Source: Bacillus renqingensis (lineage in GTDB: Bacteria > Bacillota > Bacilli > Bacillales > Cytobacillaceae). From it: 64,000 nt of DNA. Of this stretch, positions 42,313-51,080 are shown one piece after another. Every line of letters starts with the position of its first letter. Position 1 is the first letter of the stretch. The DNA is taken from positions 1-64,000 of the forward strand of contig NZ_JADDIU010000004.1 in the NCBI RefSeq assembly GCF_016464375.1, written 5' to 3'. The notes under the pieces are model-generated. The model saw nothing but the letters and a program-made list of their open reading frames with translations, was not told the origin of the DNA and made no database searches. A program made the translations under genes and the position numbers.

Positions 42313-43599
42313 TTAATTCCGTAGATCGTCACGGATAATAGGCATGCTCATGCAGCGTGGGCCCCCACGGCCACGGGATAATTCCGAACTCAACACTTCT
42401 ATGACCTCAATTCCGTACTGGCGTAATAGATCATTAGAAATATAGTTTCGGTCATAGGTGACAACCACTCCTGGTGCAATGGCTAAAGTGTTGGAGCCAT
42501 CATTCCATTGTTCGCGGGAGGAAGCAATTTCATCGCCGCCGCCGCATGGGATAAGGATCAGTTCACTCAATTTCAACGCCTCTTTTAAGGCCTCCTGAAG
42601 ATTGGAACGATGGGAGATTGTCACATGTTCTTCATCCGGACCTTTTTCAAGGATGTATACGTTCATATTGCCCTGAGGCCCCTGGATTGCCGGATGAATG
42701 GTAAACTTATCATGGTCCACCATCGTAAATACGGTGTCTAGATGCATAAAGGCACGACATTTTGGAATTTCAACGGCAAGGACCTTTTTAAACGAACTGT
42801 TTTTCTTGAATAGATTTAATGCCAGTTTTTCAATCGCTCTTGCGGAAGTACGGGATGACACCCCGATGGCGATGACTTCATCATTTAAAATCAGTTCGTC
42901 TCCGCCTTCAATTGGAAATTCATAGTCACGGTCGAGCCATACCGGAATATCATGTCCGGCAAACCGCGGATGGTGTTGAATAATATATTCCATAAATAAA
43001 GATTCCCGGCGGCGTGCAGGTTCACGCATTTTGTTAATCGATAAGCCGTTGCCAATACTTGCTGCAGGATCGCGGGTAAAATATAGGTTTGGCATCGGGT
43101 CCAAATAGAATGGATAATGGTCCTCCATTAACTCATACAGATGTGTCTTTCTGCTCGCTTCTATTTCTTTCTTTAGGACACCGCTCATAATCTTGTCGAC
43201 CATTTCCGCTGTTGGGAATGACAGTAAATAGTCTCTTAGTACCTTAGCCGCTCCATTGACATTGGCATGGCTTTCTCGTAAAATATCATCAACAAATTGT
43301 TTTTTTATCTCTGTGTTACTGATTGCCTCAGTAACTAATTTTTCGAGGTATAGAACTTCTATGCCTCTATTTTTTAATGTCTCGGCAAAGTAGTCATGTT
43401 CTCTTTGGATGATTGGCAGGTAAGGAATATCGTCGAATAAGAGCCGTTGTAAGAATTCAGGTACAAGGTTTTCGACTTCTTTTCCCGGCCGTTTCAACAT
43501 AACGGTTCTTAACGTACCGATTTCTGATGTAACATGGATAGGATGTTTTAATTTATTGGTTGTTTCCCTTTCGAGAGTGACCTCTGTTAAACTGCTCAT
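42313..43599 (-). CDS. arcA: Arginine deiminase
   Basis: ArcA hydrolyses arginine to citrulline and ammonia, giving energy without oxygen and raising pH. The 428 residues show [15 protein letters not shown] (near 165), EGGDELILN (near 230), [10 protein letters not shown] with the catalytic His (near 285), and the nucleophilic Cys416 in [25 protein letters not shown] precedes the ATG. It is first in the arcABC-pepV-yfcC transcript. Confidence 0.96.
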   Translation of the reverse strand: MSSLTEVTLERETTNKLKHPIHVTSEIGTLRTVMLKRPGKEVENLVPEFLQRLLFDDIPYLPIIQREHDYFAETLKNRGIEVLYLEKLVTEAISNTEIKKQFVDDILRESHANVNGAAKVLRDYLLSFPTAEMVDKIMSGVLKKEIEASRKTHLYELMEDHYPFYLDPMPNLYFTRDPAASIGNGLSINKMREPARRRESLFMEYIIQHHPRFAGHDIPVWLDRDYEFPIEGGDELILNDEVIAIGVSSRTSARAIEKLALNLFKKNSSFKKVLAVEIPKCRAFMHLDTVFTMVDHDKFTIHPAIQGPQGNMNVYILEKGPDEEHVTISHRSNLQEALKEALKLSELILIPCGGGDEIASSREQWNDGSNTLAIAPGVVVTYDRNYISNDLLRQYGIEVIEVLSSELSRGRGGPRCMSMPIIRDDLRN

Positions 43600-43689
43600 C
43601 TTGCTTCCTCCTTTTTAGTTAACTTCCTTGCTACACCTTTATTTTAGTCAATGTAACCGATTTCTTTTGTTAGCTTCCTTACAATGAAA

Positions 43690-43766
43690 CTGTTAAAATC
43701 ATTACATTTTTTTGTCAAATATATAAAATGGGATGTATATTTATGTATATATTCATGTATGATCTC
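43690..43766 (-). promoter_or_regulatory. arcA promoter region with ArgR-box-like sequence
   Basis: On the minus strand TTGACA at 43718-43713 and TAACAG at 43695-43690 are 17 bases apart. Just upstream, 43738-43766 contains CATGAATATATACATAAATA, which resembles the AT-rich ArgR/AhrC operator (CATGAATAAAAAT type). Farther up, TGTGACATCCACGTG (43807-43793) resembles half of a Crp/Fnr site but has the wrong spacing. ArgR and ArcR are encoded in the same locus. Site assignments are tentative. Confidence 0.4.
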
Positions 43767-43848
43767 GTTTTTAATGGTGTTGAGCTTGTATAACACGTGG
43801 ATGTCACATAACTTTCAAATATCAAGTTTTAAAATTTAGATAATTCAA

Positions 43849-43998
43849 ATAAGAAAAGCGCAAGCGCCCTGGTCAGCGGCGTATGGCCTCCTCGAAAAAG
43901 CTAACGCTTTTTCTTCGTGCGATGCTGATGCTGCCGAAGCCTTCCTTGTAGAGCTGGACAATTCTCAAAGTCAAGTGATATAAATTCTGATTACTATA
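43849..43998 (-). repeat. Dispersed hairpin-ended repeat, copy 6 (minus orientation)
   Basis: Read on the minus strand it runs from ATCAGAATTTATATCACTTG through GAGAATTGTCCAGCTCTACAAGGAAGGCTTCGGCAG and the GCCGCTGACCAGGGCGCTTGCG end, then CTTTTCTTAT. The core between the left end and the 'aaggaaggcttcg' block is deleted, as in copy 5. It separates arcD from arcA. Confidence 0.8.
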
Positions 43999-44033
43999 AA
44001 AAGAGGGCCGGCACGTGTGCGCCAGCCCTCTTT
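43996..44033 (-). terminator. arcD terminator
   Basis: AAAGAGGGC and GCCCTCTTT form a 9-bp stem, with further CGGC/GCCA-type pairing inside. On the minus strand the stem is followed by a T-rich stretch (CTCTTTTTAT). It ends the argR-arcR-arcD side of the locus. Confidence 0.75.
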
Positions 44034-44042
44034 CATCTATAG

Positions 44043-45443
44043 CTAAATAGTAATTTTCCCCGCTGCAAGCATGATGATCGCTACGATGGCCATTAGAACA
44101 AACAAACAAGCCCATATCAATTCAAATGGTTTGAATGCCTTTTGCTTTTTCTCCTTTGCTGCATACAGGAATATAAGGATACCAAGTGAATACAAAATAG
44201 CTGTTAATAATAAATAACCGACTCCTGCGGCATATAAAATCCAAATACTATAGATAGATGCAATGATGCCAATGATCATTTGTCCCGTTTCTTTTTGCTG
44301 CCAGCTGTACTTCACTTGATAGAAGGCTGAGAATAGATACGGTACTAAAATGGTAGAACTCGCCATTGAGTAGGCGAATCTGTATGGCTTATCGGAAACC
44401 AACAGGGTCAGCAGGAATAATTGAATTAGCAGTCCGGTGAAAATGAGTGAGCTTATTGGAACATGATGCTTGTTCTCCTTTGTGAAAAATTTTGGAAACG
44501 TTCCATCTTTCCCGGCCAAATAGGGGATTTCCGCGGAAAATAAGGTCCAGCTCAGCATGGCACCTAATAGTGAGACAATCAAACCAAGATTAATAAACGC
44601 TGCACCCCATGGACCGACAATACTTTCCAATATATACGCCATCGAGGGGCTTTTTAAGGTTGAAAGCTCCTGCCGGGTCATGACCCCTAATGATAATAAT
44701 GAGATTAAAATGTAAATGGTTAAGGTTGAAATGACCCCGATTACCGTTGCTTTTCCAACATCTTTTTTCTTCCTTGCTTGACGTGATAGGACAACAGCTC
44801 CTTCCACACCGGTAAAGACCCATAGTGTGACAAGCATCGTACTCTTCGTTTGTGTCAAGACATCCGCAAAATGAAATGTCCCGCTGCCCCAAAAGTCCAC
44901 TGTAAAGGTATCAAAATGAAACGCGAAAATGACGATAATGATAAACAGAAAGATTGGGACTAACTTCGCCGTGGTGACGATCATATTTAGTAGTGCCGCC
45001 GTGTGGATTCCTTTTGAAATAAAGAAAATTAGTAACCAAAGGAAGGCGGAAGCTCCAAGGACAGAAGCAAGATTTGCGCCATTAAAAAGTGGTAAAAAAT
45101 AACCGATGGCACTAAAAAGCAAGGTTAAAAATGCGATATTCCCAAGCCAGACAGACAGCCAATAACCCCAGGCAGAATTAAAGCCAAAGTAACTGCCGAA
45201 GCCTGCTTTTGCAAAGCTGTAAATTCCCCCATCCAGATCGGGACGTTTATTCGTTAAATTTTGAAAGGAAAGGACTAATGCCATCATACCGATACCTGTT
45301 ATGATCCAGCCCAAAATGATCGGTCCGGCATTCGCGCCAGCCGCCATATCAGTGGCAACATTGAATCCGCCGCCGCCAATCTGTGAACCAATCACTAAGG
45401 CGATTAATGCCAATAATCCAAGCTTATTTTCTTTGTTGTCCAT
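44043..45443 (-). CDS. arcD: Arginine/ornithine antiporter (APC family)
   Basis: ArcD swaps external arginine for internal ornithine without energy cost. The 466 residues give about 12-13 membrane helices. The N-terminus KLGLLALIALVIGSQIGGGGFN is the APC helix-1 unwinding motif, and GVEGAVVLSRQA in the middle is the helix-6 motif of basic amino acid/polyamine antiporters. AAGGATG favours the ATG at 45443 over that at 45452. It follows arcR with an 85-base gap. Confidence 0.9.
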   Translation of the reverse strand: MDNKENKLGLLALIALVIGSQIGGGGFNVATDMAAGANAGPIILGWIITGIGMMALVLSFQNLTNKRPDLDGGIYSFAKAGFGSYFGFNSAWGYWLSVWLGNIAFLTLLFSAIGYFLPLFNGANLASVLGASAFLWLLIFFISKGIHTAALLNMIVTTAKLVPIFLFIIIVIFAFHFDTFTVDFWGSGTFHFADVLTQTKSTMLVTLWVFTGVEGAVVLSRQARKKKDVGKATVIGVISTLTIYILISLLSLGVMTRQELSTLKSPSMAYILESIVGPWGAAFINLGLIVSLLGAMLSWTLFSAEIPYLAGKDGTFPKFFTKENKHHVPISSLIFTGLLIQLFLLTLLVSDKPYRFAYSMASSTILVPYLFSAFYQVKYSWQQKETGQMIIGIIASIYSIWILYAAGVGYLLLTAILYSLGILIFLYAAKEKKQKAFKPFELIWACLFVLMAIVAIIMLAAGKITI

Positions 45444-45528
45444 CTTAATCATCCTTCATACTAAAGGCTTTCATTATCCCGCATTAACGGGCAGTAAGAT
45501 CCCACTGATTGAAGTTTTACTTTAGCGA

Positions 45529-46239
45529 TTAGCTAAATGAAGCAAAAAAGGCATCCCCATGCTTCCGATGAAAGCGGATTTTCTTATCCTTAACAGAAAT
45601 AATTCCTTCTCTTTTTAGTTGGTTCATCAGCAGGCTGACTGTTTCTCTTGTTGTACCGGATATTTTGGCGATGTTGGAAGCGGTAAGCGGGCAAGGGATA
45701 ATGATATCTGCGCCATCTTTTACACCCAGATCTTCCATTAAAAAATGAAGGGCATGTAAAACACGCTCCTGAGCATTCGGAACGAGGATTTGCTGTACCC
45801 GCCTTTCATGAAGTTCAAGAATGGCTGAGAGCTTCGAGATAGTATGAATTAAAGCTTTTGCGTTTGACTTTAGTAATTCCTCAAGAATAGGGGTTTGAAT
45901 AAAATAGACCATAATATCGGTGGCGGCGATTGCCGTATTGTTATAATTTGGGTCATTGAAAAGTCCTGCATAGGGAAACATTTGATTTTTTTTCACAAAA
46001 TCAAGGTAATGTACGCTGCCCTCTTCATTACTATTTTCATACATGACATATCCATCCAGTAAGAAAAAGATCTTATCACGCGGGTCTCCCTCCATATAAA
46101 GACGCTGATTTTTTTGGTACGTTCGAAAATAAAAATAAGGAAGGTATTTTTCCAGTGTTTTAGTTGGAAGTGCTGTTAAATTAGGAAACTGTTGTAAATC
46201 AGAAAGTACGTCCAAATGTGTCACTGTTGAATGTAGCAT
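45529..46239 (-). CDS. arcR: Crp/Fnr-family regulator ArcR
   Basis: The 236-residue protein has a cyclic-nucleotide-binding-like beta domain (LYMEGDPRDKIFFLLDGYVM, about 45-65) and a C-terminal HTH (ASNIAKISGTTRETVSLLMN, near 190-210). It lacks the N-terminal cysteine cluster of Fnr. In B. licheniformis, ArcR activates arc genes under oxygen limitation, and its place beside arcD supports the same job. The start at 46239 follows AAAGGAG; upstream starts overlap argR. Confidence 0.88.
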   Translation of the reverse strand: MLHSTVTHLDVLSDLQQFPNLTALPTKTLEKYLPYFYFRTYQKNQRLYMEGDPRDKIFFLLDGYVMYENSNEEGSVHYLDFVKKNQMFPYAGLFNDPNYNNTAIAATDIMVYFIQTPILEELLKSNAKALIHTISKLSAILELHERRVQQILVPNAQERVLHALHFLMEDLGVKDGADIIIPCPLTASNIAKISGTTRETVSLLMNQLKREGIISVKDKKIRFHRKHGDAFFASFS

Positions 46240-46259
46240 CTTCGTCGCTCCTTTCATGA

Positions 46260-46718
46260 TTAGAATGAATCTTGAAATTGCTGTAATTGCTCGTTGATAC
46301 GATTGGCTTCCTCCGGGGATCGACAGATTATTAGGCATGTATCATTTCCGCAAATCGTCCCTGCCTTTCCTTCAAGGTTCAGCGAATCAAAAAGTGCGCC
46401 AAAGGAATGGGCATGTCCAGGAAGTGTTTTAACGACGACAAAGTATTGTATGACTTCCATGCTGATGAGGGCATCGCGAAGCTTGCGCTTTAACTTTTCA
46501 TGAACGATATAGTCTTGGTCCAGCTTAAAGCTATATTTAAGGCCGCCGCCTTTAGAAGGCACTTTGATCAATTGCAGTGCATGGATATCGCGTGAAATGG
46601 TGGCCTGTGTAACTTTCAGGCCTTTATCTAGAAGCAATTGCTGCAGTTCTTCCTGGGTCTTAACTTCATATTCAGAGATCAATTGTGTAATCAGCTGCAG
46701 TCGCATCTCACGATTCAT
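46260..46718 (-). CDS. argR: Arginine repressor/activator ArgR (AhrC-like)
   Basis: The 152-residue protein has an N-terminal winged HTH (KTQEELQQLLLDKGLKVTQA, then TISRDIHAL) and a C-terminal arginine-binding, hexamerising domain with GTICGNDTCLIICRS. ArgR-type proteins activate arginine catabolic genes and repress biosynthesis. It is probably a locus-specific paralogue of the housekeeping ahrC. It lies 20 bases ahead of arcR. Confidence 0.92.
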   Translation of the reverse strand: MNREMRLQLITQLISEYEVKTQEELQQLLLDKGLKVTQATISRDIHALQLIKVPSKGGGLKYSFKLDQDYIVHEKLKRKLRDALISMEVIQYFVVVKTLPGHAHSFGALFDSLNLEGKAGTICGNDTCLIICRSPEEANRINEQLQQFQDSF

Positions 46719-47033
46719 AGTCCGAACTCACTTTCATTTTATTCTATATCTATATTATATTTCCAAGCGTTGTTGAATGATATGTATAAATAGTGAACAA
46801 AAGTAAAATCGATTATGTTCAATAATTAGGATAATTCAATTAAAAGGTAGCGTACACCGATCGATTTTGGAAATGGATACGGGCAAAATGTCTATTAGAA
46901 ATTTTTTGTTAAATAGGTTTCCATTTTCTTGCCATTTCAGTTAGAATAATAATAGGAGAAATTGTAGTAACTTGTCTAATAATCTATTAATATTTCGCTT
47001 TTTTAATACATTTGTAATATTTTTAATATAATA

Positions 47034-47060
47034 GAAACAAATCGAACGGAATATCGTCTA
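47034..47060 (+). promoter_or_regulatory. ECF-sigma promoter for the polysaccharide deacetylase
   Basis: GAAAC (47034-47038) and CGTCTA (47055-47060) are separated by 16 bases, matching extracytoplasmic-function sigma promoters. CGTC is favoured by sigma-X, -M or -V, while sigma-W prefers CGTA. A TATAAT at 47059-47064 lacks a matching -35. The rest of the 384-base gap to argR holds AT-rich sequence with no gene seen. Confidence 0.65.
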
Positions 47061-47102
47061 TAATGGGGAAGGGAAAATATAAACAGCAGAGAGGTATTGT
47101 AC

Positions 47103-48155
47103 ATGGGAAAGTTTAGGCGCGGTTGGCCAATAGTGTCTTTAATTCTGATTATTGTGATGGGGGTATTGTTTGCCGGGGTATCTGTTACACATTATTTTCA
47201 GGCAAATGCGGCAGGAAAACCGATTAATCACGTAAATTATAAACTTACCAATCAACCTGAAACAAAGTATATAACATCGGATACGATTAAACAGAACACG
47301 AATGATCTGAAGCAAGGAAAAAAATGGATGAAAGAGCGGCAAGATAAAGTTTCTTTTGCCTGGAGAAATCTGAAAGAGATTAGTAAAGTGCCACTAAAAA
47401 CGACTGCAGTAAAAGCCTCGGCACCATCTATCACTAAAGATCAAGCAACTCCTCAATCGGATGAGAAAGAATCTAAAGCAGCCAAATACGACCAAAAAAA
47501 GACAAAAGCGGTAAATAACAGTTCAACAAGAACAGTAAGTAGCAGTTCAAAGAAAAAAATCGTTTATTTAACATTTGATGATGGTCCAGCAGATATCTCC
47601 GGGGATATTATTAGACTCTTAGAAAGGTATCATTTTAAAGCAACATTTTTCATGATTGACGGGAATATTCGCAGATATCCAGAAGCCGTTAAATTAATGG
47701 TAAAATCTGGAGAAACAGTCGGGCTTCACAGTGTTACACATGATCAAAAAAAATTTTATGCGTCTGTGAACTCCGTGTTAGGTGAATTGAATCAAAATCG
47801 TAATACGTTAAAGGAAATTTCCGGCATCGATTCTTACTTCATGAGAACGCCATATGGGAGCGTACCGAAAATGACACCGGAATATCGAAAAGCTGTTAAA
47901 GAAGCCGGATATTTTATGTGGGATTGGAACATAGATAGTAAGGACTGGTATTATAAGGACAGTAGATATGTCTACAGCGTCATTGAGCAGCTCAATAGAA
48001 TGAGCCATCATCAGGGGCCAATTGTCATTCTTTTGCACGAAAGGCCAGCAACACTTGCGCATCTGCCAAAACTGCTTGATTATTTACGCAAACAGGGTTA
48101 CGAGGGTAAAGCTATTGACAGGTCCACTCCCCCATATCAATTTAAAGTAAGATAG
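47103..48155 (+). CDS. Membrane-anchored polysaccharide (peptidoglycan) deacetylase
   Basis: This 350-residue protein has an N-terminal membrane anchor (about 8-30), a Lys/Ser-rich linker (60-145), and a NodB carbohydrate esterase 4 domain. TFDDGPAD (near 156) holds the catalytic and metal Asp, HSVTHDQ (near 206) the metal histidines, RTPYGS (near 247) and LLHERP (near 313) the remaining motifs. Probable substrate is peptidoglycan amino sugar. The ATG at 47103 follows AGAGGT. The ECF-type promoter suggests envelope-stress control. Confidence 0.9.
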   Translation: MGKFRRGWPIVSLILIIVMGVLFAGVSVTHYFQANAAGKPINHVNYKLTNQPETKYITSDTIKQNTNDLKQGKKWMKERQDKVSFAWRNLKEISKVPLKTTAVKASAPSITKDQATPQSDEKESKAAKYDQKKTKAVNNSSTRTVSSSSKKKIVYLTFDDGPADISGDIIRLLERYHFKATFFMIDGNIRRYPEAVKLMVKSGETVGLHSVTHDQKKFYASVNSVLGELNQNRNTLKEISGIDSYFMRTPYGSVPKMTPEYRKAVKEAGYFMWDWNIDSKDWYYKDSRYVYSVIEQLNRMSHHQGPIVILLHERPATLAHLPKLLDYLRKQGYEGKAIDRSTPPYQFKVR

Positions 48156-48274
48156 GTTCTAAAATAGTCAAAAAAAGAGGTCTTAACAAGACAAGATATT
48201 TATAGCTTTGCTATAATGAACGTGTGATTTCAATACTTTCTATTCTGAAAAATAATGAGGAACGATAATAACCT

Positions 48275-49276
48275 ATGATGAATAAATTTATCCAGAGCAG
48301 CGCATTTAAGCGGGTTTTAATTTTTGTGTTCATTGCGATTATTTTATACGCAATGAGATCGATGATTAATTTAATTCTTCTTACCTTTATTTTTACTTTC
48401 TTGATGGATCGGTTAGTCCAATTCATTGAAGCTAAAATTCCCTTAAATCGGAAATTACTTGTCGTCATTTCATATTCCAGCATTGTTGGCTTGCTTTCAT
48501 ATGCTCTGGTTATGTATCTGCCAATGATTGCCGGTGAAATTACGGCATTAATCAAGCAGTTAAAGGCCTTTTATACATCGAAGCATGATAATGTTGTGTT
48601 GAGCTATATTGTGGAACGGATTGAGGAAATTAATATTTCCAGTTACTTAGAACAAGGTGTTACCTATATATTAAAGTCGTTTAGTGACATCAGTAAAGTG
48701 GGCTTACAAATTCTTTTGGCGCTGTTATTGAGTTTATTTTTCTTGTTAGAGAAACCAAGGCTGATTGAATTTACAAAGAAATTTAAAACGAGTAAGGTTT
48801 CTTCTATCTACGTAGAAATTGAATTTTTTGCTCAGAAATTTGTGCGAACGTTCGGGAAAGTGATTGAAGCCCAATTGATTATTGCGGTTGTCAACTGTAT
48901 CCTCACTACCCTATCATTATGGCTGCTCGATTTTCCGCAGCTTGGCGGTTTATCGATCATGGTGTTTATATTAGGATTAATTCCGGTTGCGGGAGTGATT
49001 ATTTCATTAATCCCGCTGGTCATCATTGCCTATAGTATTGGCGGTATGATGAAGGTCCTTTATGTTGGTATTGCTATTGCAATCATTCATGGGATTGAAG
49101 CCTATATTTTGAATCCAAATTTAATGAGTTCCAAAACAAATCTGCCTGTGTCCTACACCTTTATTATATTGATTTTTTCAGAGCACTTCTTTGGAGTATG
49201 GGGACTGATTATCGGAATCCCTGTGTTTGTCTTCCTTTTAGATATCCTTGAGGTCACCGATAACAAGAAGGTTTAA
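48275..49276 (+). CDS. AI-2E family transporter
   Basis: The 333-residue polytopic protein has about seven to eight helices. It shows the family pattern of an N-terminal helix pair, a long amphipathic middle (about 95-190), and the C-terminal VFILGLIPVAGVIISLIPLV and AIAIIHGIEAYILNPNLMSS. Members export autoinducer-2 or act as Na/H antiporters; which applies here is unknown. A nearby ATG at 48278 is an alternative start. Confidence 0.85.
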   Translation: MMNKFIQSSAFKRVLIFVFIAIILYAMRSMINLILLTFIFTFLMDRLVQFIEAKIPLNRKLLVVISYSSIVGLLSYALVMYLPMIAGEITALIKQLKAFYTSKHDNVVLSYIVERIEEINISSYLEQGVTYILKSFSDISKVGLQILLALLLSLFFLLEKPRLIEFTKKFKTSKVSSIYVEIEFFAQKFVRTFGKVIEAQLIIAVVNCILTTLSLWLLDFPQLGGLSIMVFILGLIPVAGVIISLIPLVIIAYSIGGMMKVLYVGIAIAIIHGIEAYILNPNLMSSKTNLPVSYTFIILIFSEHFFGVWGLIIGIPVFVFLLDILEVTDNKKV

Positions 49277-49330
49277 TAATTAGATAAAATGTTATCCTTC
49301 GAGTAAATATATTTAGGAGGTATGTTTGCT

Positions 49331-49564
49331 TTGAGCGAATGTAAATTAGATCACTCACTGGAAGATGTCAAAAGTAAGGTTGATTCCCAAGCCGCTTTTT
49401 TACCGGAGGATATGAAGCAGTTATTTGAACAGTTCTTTGCTAAAGAACATACACAGGATTTATTAAACGAAGTTTTTCATCTGGTAAAAAAATATGATTT
49501 AGCAGATGAACAGGAAAGATGCAGACGAAATAAACGATTGTATTTGGTGCTGAGGAATGTATGA
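49331..49564 (+). CDS. Small conserved-type cytoplasmic protein, unknown
   Basis: This 77-residue acidic helical protein (MSECKLDHSLEDVKSKVDSQ...) was not recognised. The frame could begin at ATG 49322, but AGGAGGT ends one base before it. TTG at 49331 is spaced nine bases from that site and is the better start. A hairpin with flanking A and T runs follows, so it is probably a single-gene unit. Confidence 0.65.
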   Translation: MSECKLDHSLEDVKSKVDSQAAFLPEDMKQLFEQFFAKEHTQDLLNEVFHLVKKYDLADEQERCRRNKRLYLVLRNV

Positions 49565-49606
49565 AAAAAACGGGATCCGCGTTGTACTGCCGGGTCCCGT
49601 TTTTTC
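49565..49606 (+). terminator. Bidirectional-type terminator
   Basis: AAAAAAACGGGA and TCCCGTTTTTT flank a 15-base, partly paired loop. The T-run serves the upstream small gene. Confidence 0.75.
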
Positions 49607-49695
49607 ATTCCCTACGAAATAAAGCAAAAGGGCTGAATAAATCTGCTTCTAATTGGAAATCTACTCTTATAGACTTTTAGTGGAGGAATTTCATA

Positions 49696-50697
49696 ATGTC
49701 TGAGCGGAGCATTAGGTTATCGAGTGCGGAAATTAGCGGATTATGGCAAGTCTATATTCAAGAAAGTATGGCAGCATGCTTATTTACCTACTTTCTGCAT
49801 CATAATAAAGATGATGAGGTAAGAGAGCTGCTGCAGGACGCTTTTGAGTTAAGTGAAAGGCATGTTGAGCAAATTACGAACATCTTCCACGAAGAAGGGA
49901 TCCCCATTCCCGACGGTTTTTCTGAAAAAGACCTTGATTTAACGGCCCCGCCGTTATTCTATGATATGTTTGCCTTAAGTTTAGTTTATTCGGTGAGCCG
50001 AATGTCGATGATTAATACAGGGTTTATTACAGCGAATGTTGGACGGCAGGATGTGTTGGATTTTTTTGTTTCAATGATCCAAAAAACTACCAATTTATAC
50101 CGAAAATCAACGGAATTGTTATTAGCGAAAGGAATTTACGATCGACCGCCAATGATCCCCTATCCGGACGATGTAGAATATGTCAAAAAGTTTTCCTATA
50201 TCAGTGGATTTGGGAAAAAAAGGCCGTTAAATGTAACGGAAATAACAGAAATCTTTTTTAATACGGAACGAAATTATTTCTCTATTTTAATCTGTATGGG
50301 ACTGCTGCAGGTGGTGAAGGACAAAGAAATTCATCAGTTTATCGCAGAAGGGAAAAGAATCTCTGAAAAACAACTCAATACGTTTAACGATATTTTTAAG
50401 AGAGAGGAACTATTGGGGAATATATCGACTTCGATGGAGGTAACGGCTTCAACTGTTAATCCTTTTTCTGATCGGCTCGTGGTTACTCTATTTACTAAAT
50501 TAAACGCAATTGATATTACGCTAATCGGTCACGCCTTATCGTTAGCATTACGAACAGATTTGGCCGCCTATTATCAAAAATATAGCTTGGAGATTTTAGC
50601 CTATATGGCAAAAGGCTTTAAACTTATGGTGGAGCGTGGATGGGCGCAAGAGCCTCCCAATGCCCCGGAGAGAAGAAAACTTCAAAAGTTAGAGTAA
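49696..50697 (+). CDS. DUF3231 protein (two ferritin-like domains)
   Basis: The 333-residue soluble protein is built of two similar helical halves: SSAEISGLWQVYIQESMAAC near 9-28, and EVTASTVNPFSDRLVVTLFT near 248. This is the arrangement of DUF3231, a Bacillaceae family with a ferritin-like four-helix fold resembling coat F proteins. A spore or sporulation role is often suggested but not shown. TGGAGGAATTTCATA precedes the ATG. A strong terminator follows. Confidence 0.8.
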   Translation: MSERSIRLSSAEISGLWQVYIQESMAACLFTYFLHHNKDDEVRELLQDAFELSERHVEQITNIFHEEGIPIPDGFSEKDLDLTAPPLFYDMFALSLVYSVSRMSMINTGFITANVGRQDVLDFFVSMIQKTTNLYRKSTELLLAKGIYDRPPMIPYPDDVEYVKKFSYISGFGKKRPLNVTEITEIFFNTERNYFSILICMGLLQVVKDKEIHQFIAEGKRISEKQLNTFNDIFKREELLGNISTSMEVTASTVNPFSDRLVVTLFTKLNAIDITLIGHALSLALRTDLAAYYQKYSLEILAYMAKGFKLMVERGWAQEPPNAPERRKLQKLE

Positions 50698-50728
50698 AGG
50701 TTCGCGGTTTCTACGCGAACCTTTATTA
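50696..50728 (+). terminator. Terminator of the DUF3231 gene
   Basis: AAAGGTTCGCG and CGCGAACCTTT form an 11-bp perfect stem with a 7-base loop, followed by ATTAG. The stop codon is at the base of the stem. Confidence 0.75.
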
Positions 50729-50736
50729 GTGTAACC

Positions 50737-50884
50737 AGGCTAGGGCGCTTGCGCTTTTTCTCATTGTCTAGCTCCAGGCGCCTAGCCCCTCTATGGTCTA
50801 CAGCCACTCCTGAATTGAAGGCAAAGAACGCCTTCTATTCAGGACCGTCTTATGCTTGTCGGGGCTGACCAGGGCGCCTTCCGC
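50737..50884 (+). repeat. Dispersed hairpin-ended repeat, copy 7 (second subtype)
   Basis: An end-fragment (ccaggctagggcgcttgcgctttttct) is followed by TTGTCTAGCTCCAGGCGCCTAGCCCCT, a distinct 80-base core with the inverted pair CCTGAATTGAAGG/CCTTCTATTCAGG, and GTCGGGGCTGACCAGGGCGCC, ending CCGCTTTTCTTAT. It has the same outer ends as the long type but a different core. Confidence 0.8.
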
Positions 50885-51080
50885 TTTTCTTATAGTATCA
50901 GAATTTATATCATTGGGCTTTGAGAATTGTCCAGCTCCAGCACCCTAGCGGCTAGTGTCCTTCGCTCTCCGCCCTACGATAAGTCAACATCGAATCGCCT
51001 TTCGGCTCTTCGTGTTTCCTTTATCTCAGTTGGAGCGCTCCAGGCCATACGCCGCTGACCAGGGTGCTTGCGCTTTTCTC
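50885..51080 (+). repeat. Dispersed hairpin-ended repeat, copy 8 (long type)
   Basis: AGTATCAGAATTTATATCA begins the copy. AGCACCCTAGCGGCTAGTGT, the palindrome TGGAGCGCTCCA and GCCGCTGACCAGGGTGCTTGCG follow in order. It abuts copy 7 head to tail. Its final bases supply the stop codon (TCA at 51079-51081, minus strand TGA) of the thioesterase gene. Confidence 0.8.

Noticed and set aside
43793-43813. Crp/Fnr (ArcR) operator upstream of arcA
   Set aside because: TGTGACATCCACGTG has one good half-site, but the spacing to the second half is short by two or three bases. Mentioned only within the promoter entry.
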